10,744 bases of DNA from Fidelibacterota bacterium (lineage in GTDB: Bacteria; Fidelibacterota; Marinisomatia; Marinisomatales; CAZVFT01): contig JACNLN010000149.1 in the NCBI GenBank assembly GCA_014381485.1, forward strand, positions 24,501-35,244, read 5' to 3'. The translations under genes and the position numbers were made by a program. The notes beneath the pieces are model-generated. The model worked only from the letters and a program-made list of their open reading frames with translations. It was not told the origin of the DNA and made no database searches. Positions 1 through 7,112 of the stretch are shown here, in pieces (positions within the stretch are counted from its first letter, which is position 1; every line of letters starts with the position of its first letter).

Positions 1-34
1 GACTGATAGGAAGTTAACCAAAAATAAATGATAT

Positions 35-1705
35 ATGAGATTATCTATGGAAAATCAATTAAACCTGTTTGAAGAACAGAAAAAAAAGTGGCAGAAGGAG
101 GTTTCAGAATCCTCAATCCGTCATTACAATTTTGATACGGTCAGCGGAAAACCGAATGAGCTTTTATATTATCCTGAAGCACCGGATGAGGGGTATCTTG
201 AGAAATTAGGTTTTCCAAGTCAGTATCCATATACACGGGGTGTTCACGCCAATATGTACCGTGGTAAATTATGGACAATGCGACAATTTTCGGGTTTTGG
301 TACTCCCAGGGAGACCAATGAGCGGTACCATTTTTTATTAAAGAGTGGACAAACTGGATTATCGGTAGCATACGATATGCCTACTCTAATGGGATATGAT
401 CCCAATCATGCTTTTTCTCTTGGTGAAGCGGGGAAATGCGGTGTAAGCGTTCCTTCCTTGAGAGATATGGAAATTTTATTCGATGGGATTGATCTGGGTA
501 AAATTTCTGTATCCCAGACGATTAATGGTCCTGCTGTCATTTTACTGGCTTTTTATATTGCGGTAGCTGAGAAACAGGGGGTACCTTTGATTAAACTGCA
601 GGGGACACTTCAGAATGATATTTTAAAGGAATTTATTGCTCAAAAGGAGTGGATTTTTCCTCCGGAACCTCATATGCGACTGATTACGGATATGATGAAA
701 TTTTGCACGGAAAATATACCAAAATACAACACCATCTCCATAAGTGGGTACCACATTCGTGAAGCAGGTTCCACAGCCGGTCAGGAATTAGCCTTTACCC
801 TGGCAGATGGATTTACTTATGTTGAATATGGTATGAAGGCTGGCATGGATGTGGATGATTTTGCTCCACGACTTTCCTTCTTTTTTAATTCTCATCTTGA
901 TTTTTTTGAAGAAATTGCAAAGTACAGGGCTGCCCGGCGAATTTGGGCACGACATATGAAGGAAAAGTATGGTGCTAAAAACCCACGATCATGGAAACTT
1001 CGATTCCATACCCAAACTGCTGGTTGTACCTTAACTGCTCAACAGCCTGAGAATAATATTGCCCGTACTGCCTTCCAAGCTATGGCTGCTGTACTTGGTG
1101 GGACTCAGTCTCTGCATACCAATTCAATGGATGAAACCTGGGCGCTACCAACGGAAAAAGCTGTGGAAATTGCTCTACGAACCCAACAACTCATTGCTTA
1201 TGAAACCGGAGTGGCAAATGTGATTGATCCTATGGGAGGATCCTGGTATGTTGAGAGTTTGACAGATCAGTTAGAGGAAGAAGCGGAAACGTATTTCAGT
1301 CGGATCGAAAATATGGGTGGAGTTGTTCCTGCCATCGAAGCTGGCTTTTTTCAGCGGGAAATTGCTCGTGCCGCTTCAGAATACCAGCGAAAAGTTGATG
1401 ATAAAAATCGGATTGTTGTTGGGGTAAATGAATTTACCCACACCGACGAGAAGATAGAAATTCCCATTTTGGAGATAAGCAAAAAAGTTGAGGAAAATCA
1501 AATAAAACACCTTCAGGAATTGAGAAAACAGAGAGAAAATTCAGTTGTGGAAAAAGCATTGCTCAAGGTCAAGAAAACATGCGAAACTGGTGATAACATT
1601 ATGCCTCCTCTAATTCACGCTGCCAGAGTCTATGCCACATTGGGAGAAATTGTGGATACAATGAAATCGGTGTTTGGTGAATGGCAGGAAACTACACTGT
1701 TTTAA
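35..1705 (+). CDS. icmA: B12-dependent acyl-CoA mutase large subunit, isobutyryl-CoA mutase type
   Basis: Large (substrate-binding, TIM-barrel) subunit of a coenzyme-B12 carbon-skeleton mutase, 556 aa. The family hallmarks are visible: RGVHANMYRGKLWTMRQF (residues 68-85), the GTLQNDILKEF block (190-200), SGYH with the catalytic-type His240, LRFHTQTAG near 322-330 and SLHTNSMDE near 359-367. The two positions that hold the methylmalonyl carboxylate in methylmalonyl-CoA mutase (Tyr89 and Arg207 of the Propionibacterium enzyme) are Phe85 and Gln203 here. This is the pair known from isobutyryl-CoA mutase, which interconverts isobutyryl-CoA and n-butyryl-CoA. The length matches stand-alone IcmA (about 566 aa). 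No cobalamin-binding domain follows, so a separate small subunit is required and none is in this window. The start is uncertain: ATG 35 has no close Shine-Dalgarno sequence, and ATG 47 (MENQLN) is an alternative. Databases would probably label it methylmalonyl-CoA mutase; the family is certain, the substrate inferred. Confidence 0.85.
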   Translation: MRLSMENQLNLFEEQKKKWQKEVSESSIRHYNFDTVSGKPNELLYYPEAPDEGYLEKLGFPSQYPYTRGVHANMYRGKLWTMRQFSGFGTPRETNERYHFLLKSGQTGLSVAYDMPTLMGYDPNHAFSLGEAGKCGVSVPSLRDMEILFDGIDLGKISVSQTINGPAVILLAFYIAVAEKQGVPLIKLQGTLQNDILKEFIAQKEWIFPPEPHMRLITDMMKFCTENIPKYNTISISGYHIREAGSTAGQELAFTLADGFTYVEYGMKAGMDVDDFAPRLSFFFNSHLDFFEEIAKYRAARRIWARHMKEKYGAKNPRSWKLRFHTQTAGCTLTAQQPENNIARTAFQAMAAVLGGTQSLHTNSMDETWALPTEKAVEIALRTQQLIAYETGVANVIDPMGGSWYVESLTDQLEEEAETYFSRIENMGGVVPAIEAGFFQREIARAASEYQRKVDDKNRIVVGVNEFTHTDEKIEIPILEISKKVEENQIKHLQELRKQRENSVVEKALLKVKKTCETGDNIMPPLIHAARVYATLGEIVDTMKSVFGEWQETTLF

Positions 1706-1737
1706 TATCAATACTGGATTTTCAGTTCCATACATAT

Positions 1738-1798
1738 CGGTCAGGCTCCCGACTGATCCGTCAAAGGCCGGTCAGGCCCGTCAGGCACCGGACTTATC
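1738..1798. repeat. GC-rich imperfect direct repeat in intergenic gap
   Basis: Within the 150-base gap between the mutase and resB, 1738-1758 and 1778-1798 are two copies of a 21-base unit with 17 identical positions, offset by 40 bases. The motif GTCAGGC occurs at 1740, 1771 and 1780, with a related GTCAAAGG at 1760. The block is far richer in G and C than the surrounding DNA. Short inverted pairings are possible: GGTCAG with CTGATC at 1739-1758 (one G-U pair), GGCC with GGCC at 1766-1778, or CCGGT with ACCGG at 1768-1791. No T-run follows, so it is not a standard terminator. It may be a copy of a dispersed intergenic repeat, but that cannot be judged from one locus. Confidence 0.6.
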
Positions 1799-1855
1799 TG
1801 GTATCGTAAAAAAAATCGAGAGTAATCTCCTGAAATAATCCGAGACCAAGAAAAA

Positions 1856-3022
1856 TTGAATAATATCTCCGAGAAAGTGTATAGTAAAAAGAGTATTTGG
1901 AATAGTATTTGGAACCTTCTGGTTTCAATGAAATTTGCCATTGTATTATTGATTATTCTTGGTACGATGTCTCTGTTGTCTATGTTAATGAATGAATACC
2001 CAGATTTTTTTGGTAAAGCTTCCTTTTTCTACAAGTTAATTCAACAGCACTCTCCCTATTCCTCGTGGTGGTATTCTATTCTTCTAGGACTTCTAATTGT
2101 GTCACTTCTTTCATGTGTCCTTAAAAATATTGTTCCAGTTGTTAAAACGGTGAAACACTTCAATTTCAAAACCATCAATCAAATCAAGTTAACAAAAAAC
2201 TATCATCAAATTAAGATAAAGGATGAAAATGGATATTCAAAAGTAAAATCGGTTTTGAAAAAACATCTTTACAGGATAAAAGAAAGGGCAGATGGGCAGG
2301 AAAAACTCATCTCAGCATCAAAATTTAAAATTAGTAGACTTGGATCTATTATCACCCATATTGGAATATTGATTATTGTCATTGGTGGTATTATCTACAC
2401 AATGACAAGCAGAGAAGAATTTAAATATTTAGTTGCTGAAGAACATCAGCAAGGGAAAATTTTCAGTGAGTACCCGGATTTTTTTTCGTGGAGAATTCAC
2501 ATATCAGAAAATGAAGTCATCACCGTAACTGTCGATAGTTTCAGGGTGAGGTATTATGATGCCGGGAAAGGTCCTCGTATCTCCGATTTTAGGTCATATG
2601 TTAAGGTGTTTGATAAAAATGGTAAAAAAATTAGGAACCATGAAATTACGGTAAACAATCCATTAGTATACAAACAGTGCACCATTCACCAATCCGATTA
2701 TAAACCACTGGTTGAGGAATTTTTCCGGAACATTCCGAATAGAAAAAACCTATTACAAAAAATCAAAACAAAACAGGAAATTGGGAAAAATGAAAAGAAT
2801 TGGTTAACCGGATTAAGTTTAAAAATTAGTAAAGGAAAATCCATGATTTTTACTGGAATGGTTGCGGGATTTCTAGGGCTCATAATATCATTTTTGTTCT
2901 GGCGCCGGGATATCTGGGTTGCCTTCGAGAGAAAGTCTGTATTTCTAACTGGAAAACCTTCAAAAAATAAAATAGCTTTTAACCGAGAATTAGAAAGAAT
3001 AATTGGGAGTATTTCGAAGTGA
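1856..3022 (+). CDS. resB: Cytochrome c biogenesis protein ResB/Ccs1
   Basis: ResB component of the System II haem-delivery and cytochrome c synthetase complex, which acts with CcsA in the cytoplasmic membrane; 388 aa, at the short end for the family. Four membrane segments are visible: about 26-44 (preceded by the family-typical LLVSMKFAIV), 72-95, 163-182 (THIGILIIVIGG, with His168 at the position of a conserved haem-related His) and 329-348, followed by the basic WRRDIWV. A soluble outer loop of about 145 residues lies between the third and fourth segments and ends in VNNPLVYKQCTIHQSDY (267-282), the family's characteristic closing motif. The start chosen is TTG 1856. The only later ATG (1928) would cut into the first membrane segment, and an in-frame stop lies at 1823; GTG 1877 is also possible. 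The stop overlaps the next start by four bases (GTGA), implying coupled translation. Confidence 0.88.
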   Translation: MNNISEKVYSKKSIWNSIWNLLVSMKFAIVLLIILGTMSLLSMLMNEYPDFFGKASFFYKLIQQHSPYSSWWYSILLGLLIVSLLSCVLKNIVPVVKTVKHFNFKTINQIKLTKNYHQIKIKDENGYSKVKSVLKKHLYRIKERADGQEKLISASKFKISRLGSIITHIGILIIVIGGIIYTMTSREEFKYLVAEEHQQGKIFSEYPDFFSWRIHISENEVITVTVDSFRVRYYDAGKGPRISDFRSYVKVFDKNGKKIRNHEITVNNPLVYKQCTIHQSDYKPLVEEFFRNIPNRKNLLQKIKTKQEIGKNEKNWLTGLSLKISKGKSMIFTGMVAGFLGLIISFLFWRRDIWVAFERKSVFLTGKPSKNKIAFNRELERIIGSISK

Positions 3023-3522
3023 ATCGAAAAAATCGCTTAATTGTGTTCTTTGCCATTCTGCTTGTTATCCTGCTGGGGATAATTGCTTTAAAAGATGAAT
3101 TCACAGCTAATAGTGAAGGAGGTAGTCAATTGGGGAAAGTTCCTGCTACGAAAGAAATCTCTTTTAAAATGGTTCGTGAAGATATTCAGGTGGCATTCAA
3201 CGAGATGGTTGACATTGACGAAAGGTGGCGTTTAAAAATCGTGCAGTTCGAGCCACACTGTGTGCTTTCTCAGCCGATGGGAAGTGGAAAGATTGAATCG
3301 ATTTCTAATAGTGAGGAAAATCCAGCAATAAAAATAAACTTCTATAAAAATGATGAATATCAACATTATCAAATTTGTTTTTTAAACAAGTCCGGATTTC
3401 ATTCATTAAAAGAAGGACAGAGGTTTTTCGTTGAATTTTTGAATTATTACGGTTTTCAGGAAAAGGATAGTGGAAAATTTTCTATTCAAACTGCAAATAT
3501 TAATATTCGGAGGATAGAATGA
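3019..3522 (+). CDS. Unknown membrane-anchored protein in cytochrome c maturation operon
   Basis: I do not recognise this 167-aa protein with confidence. It has a basic N-terminus (NRKNR), one hydrophobic segment at about 7-24 acting as an uncleaved anchor or signal, then a soluble domain of about 140 residues predicted to lie outside the membrane. That domain holds two cysteines (Cys81 and Cys120) that are not in a CXXC or CXXCH arrangement, so it is neither a thioredoxin-like reductant nor a c-type cytochrome. The stretch NPAIKINFYKND (101-112) leading to GFHSLKEGQ (126-134) and a beta-rich look faintly recall the outer domain of ResB-type proteins; this is only an impression. It starts with GTG overlapping the resB stop (GTGA), with GGGAG at 3005-3009 as ribosome binding site, and its stop overlaps the ccsA start (ATGA). 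Being sandwiched between ResB and CcsA suggests an accessory role in haem delivery or apocytochrome handling. Confidence 0.8.
   Translation: MNRKNRLIVFFAILLVILLGIIALKDEFTANSEGGSQLGKVPATKEISFKMVREDIQVAFNEMVDIDERWRLKIVQFEPHCVLSQPMGSGKIESISNSEENPAIKINFYKNDEYQHYQICFLNKSGFHSLKEGQRFFVEFLNYYGFQEKDSGKFSIQTANINIRRIE
3509..3513 (+). promoter_or_regulatory. Shine-Dalgarno GGAGG of ccsA
   Basis: Perfect GGAGG five bases before ATG 3519. It lies inside the last codons of the upstream gene and fixes the ccsA start at the ATGA overlap. Confidence 0.75.
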
Positions 3523-4823
3523 CAGAAACACTCTATCAAAACCTTTTCTGGTACACTTTCATTTTTTATTTAGCCGGCTTTGTATGTTATGCCCTCTATT
3601 TTTCGTCGAAGAAGGAAGCAGTCACCAAGGTTGGAATCCCCCTTTTTTTTATTGGATTGGCTCTACAGACAATGGCTTTTATCGTCAAGTGGTATCTCGT
3701 GGGTGCAATCCGATTTCAAAATATGTTTGAGCATCTAATGTTGATGTCCTGGGCTGGTGTTGCCATTATGTTGTATGTAGTTTTGCGGTACAGAAGCCAC
3801 CTTGTGGGAATTGTTTTATCACCAATCATCATCATGCTAAATGCTGCAGCAGCTCTTCTAGACAAAACGCCCAATGAAAATCTGATGCCTGCCCTTCAGA
3901 GTAACTGGTTGACAATCCACATTTCTTTGGCTGCTCTTGGTTCGGGAGCTTTTGTTGTTGCCGGAACTATAAGTTTACTCTACCTTTTAAAGGACCATAA
4001 TTATTCCTCCCAAATAAAAGAACAAAAAAGGCAGTTGTTTTCTCTAGCTGTTCTTTGTATGGTTTATATTCCAGTAGTTGTCTTTTTGATATTGAAAATA
4101 TTCAATTTTACTCCCCATCACACTGCTTTCGGCATTAATCAGGTATTTGAATCAAGAGTTGCTTATATGAATGCCAGGACACTCCTGGGGCAACTTGTGA
4201 TTGTTCTTGGAGTTCTATTAGTTCCAATGATCTCATTATTGGCATACTTATATAAAAAACGAATCAATCAAACTTCTCAAGGATTTGGTGGTGTTCTATT
4301 TGCTATTTTTATTCTAACTTTTGTCCTTTCAAGTTTGTTAGTGGGAATTTTAGCTCACAACAAAATTATTTTTATTACCCCCCAAAGACATATGGGGAGT
4401 ATCTGGCGCTTCTTTGAATTTATAGGTTCTGTATACATTTTATCTCTTCTTCTTTTTCCTCTGTTCTACCACCTGATTTATAAATTTTCTGGACCTGTGA
4501 TCAATAAAATTTCTGGCAAAATGACTCTAATCAATGAAATCAATTATCGAGCTGTATCATTGGGATATCCTCTCTACACTGTTGGAGCCCTGTTTGCGGG
4601 AGCTATCTGGGCGGAACAGGCGTGGGGTTCCTTTTGGAGTTGGGACCCAAAGGAAGTGGGGTCACTCTTAGTTTGGTTTTTCTACTCGGCTGTGTTGCAC
4701 GCTCGACACCAGAGAGATTGGCGAGGAGGACGGTTGGCTATCCTTTCAATTATTGGAACGATTATGATATTCATCACATTTTATGGAAATTACTTTTTTG
4801 GTGGTTTGCATGCTTATGCTTAG
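3519..4823 (+). CDS. ccsA: Cytochrome c biogenesis protein CcsA/ResC (haem handling, WWD domain)
   Basis: Polytopic membrane partner of ResB, 434 aa, belonging to the CcsA/CcmC/CcmF haem-handling superfamily. The WWD motif is intact: WGSFWSWDPKE at 369-379. The conserved histidines around it are also visible: His134 in LTIHISLAALG, His395 in AVLHARHQRDW and His431 in the C-terminal FFGGLHAYA. Many hydrophobic segments span the chain, for example about 12-30, 38-60, 72-90, 97-112, 135-158, 173-195, 223-243, 258-278, 302-322, 350-366, 382-396 and 405-427. The region between about 170 and 345 is longer than in the shortest CcsA proteins, closer to ResC-type forms. The position after PKE is Val-Gly where many homologues have a Trp; I attach no functional meaning to this. 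It is the last gene of the resB-unknown-ccsA unit, and about 200 bases separate it from the next gene. Confidence 0.92.
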   Translation: MTETLYQNLFWYTFIFYLAGFVCYALYFSSKKEAVTKVGIPLFFIGLALQTMAFIVKWYLVGAIRFQNMFEHLMLMSWAGVAIMLYVVLRYRSHLVGIVLSPIIIMLNAAAALLDKTPNENLMPALQSNWLTIHISLAALGSGAFVVAGTISLLYLLKDHNYSSQIKEQKRQLFSLAVLCMVYIPVVVFLILKIFNFTPHHTAFGINQVFESRVAYMNARTLLGQLVIVLGVLLVPMISLLAYLYKKRINQTSQGFGGVLFAIFILTFVLSSLLVGILAHNKIIFITPQRHMGSIWRFFEFIGSVYILSLLLFPLFYHLIYKFSGPVINKISGKMTLINEINYRAVSLGYPLYTVGALFAGAIWAEQAWGSFWSWDPKEVGSLLVWFFYSAVLHARHQRDWRGGRLAILSIIGTIMIFITFYGNYFFGGLHAYA

Positions 4824-5022
4824 AAATATTGATAATATCCGTGATTCAATCTGCTGTTTTCTCTCTTGGTAGTAAAAAAATAAAGTAAGTGATATTGAAG
4901 ATTTCGTAAATTTCACGCACAATTTTCGAATTTATATCATTTGAGTAACATTTGTGGTTTGTTAAACAAAAATTTAATGATAACACTGAAGATAAGATAA
5001 ATTGAGTAAGTGAGGTAAGTTC

Positions 5023-6096
5023 ATGAGTAATAATAAAAATATTGTTCACGTAATCGGAACAGGAACCATTGGTGAACCTCTTATCGGCCTTTTATGTGAC
5101 TACAGGCAGGAATTAGGAATTGATGAAGTCAGCTTTCATAAAAATTCTCCCCTTACATACGAGCGAGCAAAGGTAAATGATTTAATTAGACGAGGTGCTC
5201 TGCTCTCTGTCTATAAGGAAAGATGGAAGGAGTTCGAGAATATTGGACATAAGCCCCAGTTTGGAGCGGAAGAGGCCATTGAAAGAGCTGCTGTTGTCAT
5301 TGACTGCACTCCTAAAGGAATTGGTCACCAGAATAAACATAGATACTATGAAAAATTTACCAATCGTGTTAAAGGATTCCTTGCTCAGGGTAGTGAGCAC
5401 GGTTTTGGTATGAAGTATGCACGGGGTATCAATGATATTGCGCTTAAGGAGAATAAACCTCAGTTTGTTCAGGTTGTGTCGTGTAATACCCACAATATCG
5501 CATCCTTAACCAATACTATTGGACGACATAATAGTGCGGATGTTCTTGAGGAAGGAAAGTTTGTCTGTATCCGCAGGGCTACCGATATCAGCCAGGCAGG
5601 TTCATTCATCGCTGCTCCTGAGGTTGGAAAACACAGTACTGAAGGTTTTGGAACTCACCATGCAAGAGATGCTGTCCAACTGTTTCAGACCATCGATTGG
5701 GAACCTAGTCTATTCTCTTCTGCAGTGAAGGTGAATTCTCAGTATATGCACGTGATTTGGTTTTATCTTAAACTGAAAGAGAGTGTCACACTTCAGGATG
5801 TTATTGACCGGTTTGTAGCCAATCCTCTAATCGCTTTAACTGAAAAAAACACATCTGGTACAATATTTTCATTTGGTAGGGATCACGGTCACTACGGGAG
5901 GATTTTAAATCAGACGGTTGTGGCTGTTTCTACTCTGGCGGTACACAATGAACGGGAAGTGGTAGGATTCTGTTTTACTCCTCAGGATGGGAATTCACTG
6001 TTGAGTAGTACTTCTGCTGCCCTGTCTTTTCTCTATCCGGATTCTTATGAAGAAAAAATTCAATGTTTATCTCACCTCTTTTTTGAAGAGGTATAG
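5023..6096 (+). CDS. Archaeal-type (type II) glyceraldehyde-3-phosphate dehydrogenase
   Basis: Phosphorylating GAPDH of the archaeal class, 357 aa (archaeal members are about 340). The N-terminal Rossmann motif is VIGTGTIGEP (10-19). VVIDCTPKGIGHQNK (91-105) matches the archaeal VVDCTPEGIGAKNK block. VVSCNT (151-156) carries the nucleophile Cys154, and IRRATD (183-188) plus the paired histidines in GTHHARDA (210-217) correspond to the archaeal RRGADP and SHHGPD regions. The usual bacterial GapA signature (ASCTTN in a type I protein) is absent. Expected role: interconversion of glyceraldehyde 3-phosphate and 1,3-bisphosphoglycerate in the cytoplasm; NAD or NADP preference cannot be read from the sequence. 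ATG 5023 is preceded by GAGGT at 5012-5016, six bases away. The sequence differs from archaeal forms around 196-210 and 320-330, so a side function is not excluded. Confidence 0.82.
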   Translation: MSNNKNIVHVIGTGTIGEPLIGLLCDYRQELGIDEVSFHKNSPLTYERAKVNDLIRRGALLSVYKERWKEFENIGHKPQFGAEEAIERAAVVIDCTPKGIGHQNKHRYYEKFTNRVKGFLAQGSEHGFGMKYARGINDIALKENKPQFVQVVSCNTHNIASLTNTIGRHNSADVLEEGKFVCIRRATDISQAGSFIAAPEVGKHSTEGFGTHHARDAVQLFQTIDWEPSLFSSAVKVNSQYMHVIWFYLKLKESVTLQDVIDRFVANPLIALTEKNTSGTIFSFGRDHGHYGRILNQTVVAVSTLAVHNEREVVGFCFTPQDGNSLLSSTSAALSFLYPDSYEEKIQCLSHLFFEEV

Positions 6097-6104
6097 TTTG
6101 GCAT

Positions 6105-6110
6105 AGGAGG
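6105..6110 (+). promoter_or_regulatory. Shine-Dalgarno AGGAGG of metF
   Basis: Perfect AGGAGG ten bases before TTG 6121. An in-frame stop at 6115-6117 excludes any earlier start, so this site supports the TTG. Confidence 0.7.
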
Positions 6111-6120
6111 TTGTTAATCT

Positions 6121-7068
6121 TTGAAAGTAATTGATTTCCTAACAAGAGCAGATTCGACACTTTTCAGCTATGAGATCATTCCACCAAAACGGGGAGGAAA
6201 TATCCAGCAGATATTTGGCCTCATTGACCAATTATTGCCAATAGACCCCCCCTTTATCGACATAACCAGTCGGGCAGCGGAAGTCTATTATGAAAAAAAG
6301 GCGGGTGGTCTCTATCGCCGTCATGCCAAGAGAAAGCGACCAGGAACCATTGGGTTATGTGCTGCCATCAAAAATCGCTACAATATTGAGGCAATCCCCC
6401 ATCTCCTCTGCAGGGGATTTACCTGTGAAGAAACCGAAGATGCCCTCATTGAGCTTAATTATCTTGGTATTCATAATGTTCTGGCAGTAACGGGAGATGA
6501 TACCGGGAGAGGGAAATATAGCCGTGATGAAAAAGCTCGTAACCAATATGCCAATCAACTTGTAGAACAGACTGTAAATATGAATAGAGGTATTTATCTC
6601 GAGGAACTTGAAGATGCGAGTCCAACCAATTTCTGTATTGGTGTTGGTGGTTATCCCGAAAAACATATTGAGTCGCCTAACTGGGATAGGGATATTCAAT
6701 TTTTAAAAAATAAGATATTAGCGGGCGCTCATTATATCGTAACGCAGATGTTCTTTGACAACAGTGCTTACTTCAGGTTTGTGGATAGGGCACGAAAGGC
6801 AGGAATTTCCGTACCTCTAATAGCTGGAATAAAAATTATTACACGTAAAAGCCACCTTTCTTTACTGCCAAAGACTTTTCATGTTCAAATACCCGAAGCC
6901 CTTACCAGAAAGGTGATGGATGCTAATCCGAAAGATATACGTAAAATTGGGGTGGACTGGGCGTTAAAGCAGTGTCAGGAACTGATTGATGCCCAAGTAC
7001 CTTGCATCCATTTTTTCATCATGCATGATGCAAAAGGAGTGGCGGAAGTGGTATCAAAAGTACGTTGA
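6121..7068 (+). CDS. metF: 5,10-methylenetetrahydrofolate reductase
   Basis: FAD-dependent TIM-barrel enzyme that reduces methylene-THF to methyl-THF for methionine synthesis and one-carbon metabolism; 315 aa, normal for bacterial MetF. Visible motifs: SYEIIPPKRG (16-25) with Glu18 at the catalytic glutamate position, IPHLLCRGFTCEE (92-104) in the folate and flavin pocket, GIHNVLAVTGDD (116-127) with Asp126 at the position of the conserved flavin-contacting Asp, YIVTQMFFD (205-213) with Gln209, and LPKTFHVQIPEAL (249-261), a C-terminal block typical of MetF in Bacteroidetes-like bacteria. Usual MetF has PGxxP after the barrel strand; here it reads AGIKIITRKS (235-244). The start is TTG, forced by an in-frame stop six bases upstream. 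It follows the GAPDH gene by 24 bases, so the two are probably co-transcribed although functionally unrelated. Confidence 0.9.
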   Translation: MKVIDFLTRADSTLFSYEIIPPKRGGNIQQIFGLIDQLLPIDPPFIDITSRAAEVYYEKKAGGLYRRHAKRKRPGTIGLCAAIKNRYNIEAIPHLLCRGFTCEETEDALIELNYLGIHNVLAVTGDDTGRGKYSRDEKARNQYANQLVEQTVNMNRGIYLEELEDASPTNFCIGVGGYPEKHIESPNWDRDIQFLKNKILAGAHYIVTQMFFDNSAYFRFVDRARKAGISVPLIAGIKIITRKSHLSLLPKTFHVQIPEALTRKVMDANPKDIRKIGVDWALKQCQELIDAQVPCIHFFIMHDAKGVAEVVSKVR

Positions 7069-7112
7069 ATATCTAACCATTATTTTCATTCCATTTTTTC
7101 TTAAATTCTACT

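Noticed and set aside
1..34. Upstream gene or cobalamin riboswitch before the mutase
   Set aside because: Only 34 bases are available; neither a coding frame nor a B12-box can be judged.
1739..1791. Terminator or riboswitch in the gap after the mutase
   Set aside because: Competing short stems exist, but there is no T-run and no recognisable riboswitch core; it is better described as a repeat.
4622..4888. Open frame overlapping the 3' end of ccsA
   Set aside because: It lies almost wholly inside the WWD-containing end of ccsA in another frame, and its product resembles no family; it is a shadow of ccsA.
4952..4987. Sigma-70-like promoter before the GAPDH gene (TTGTGG or TTGTTA with a TAATGA or TAACAC box)
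   Set aside because: Each -10 box matches only about half of the consensus in very AT-rich DNA; a promoter is expected in this 199-base gap, but I cannot place it.
5182..5493. 103-codon frame on the minus strand
   Set aside because: Antisense to the GAPDH gene over the catalytic region; shadow frame.
6074..6092. Intrinsic terminator after the GAPDH gene
   Set aside because: The hairpin is real, but no T-run follows and metF begins 29 bases later, so termination is unlikely.
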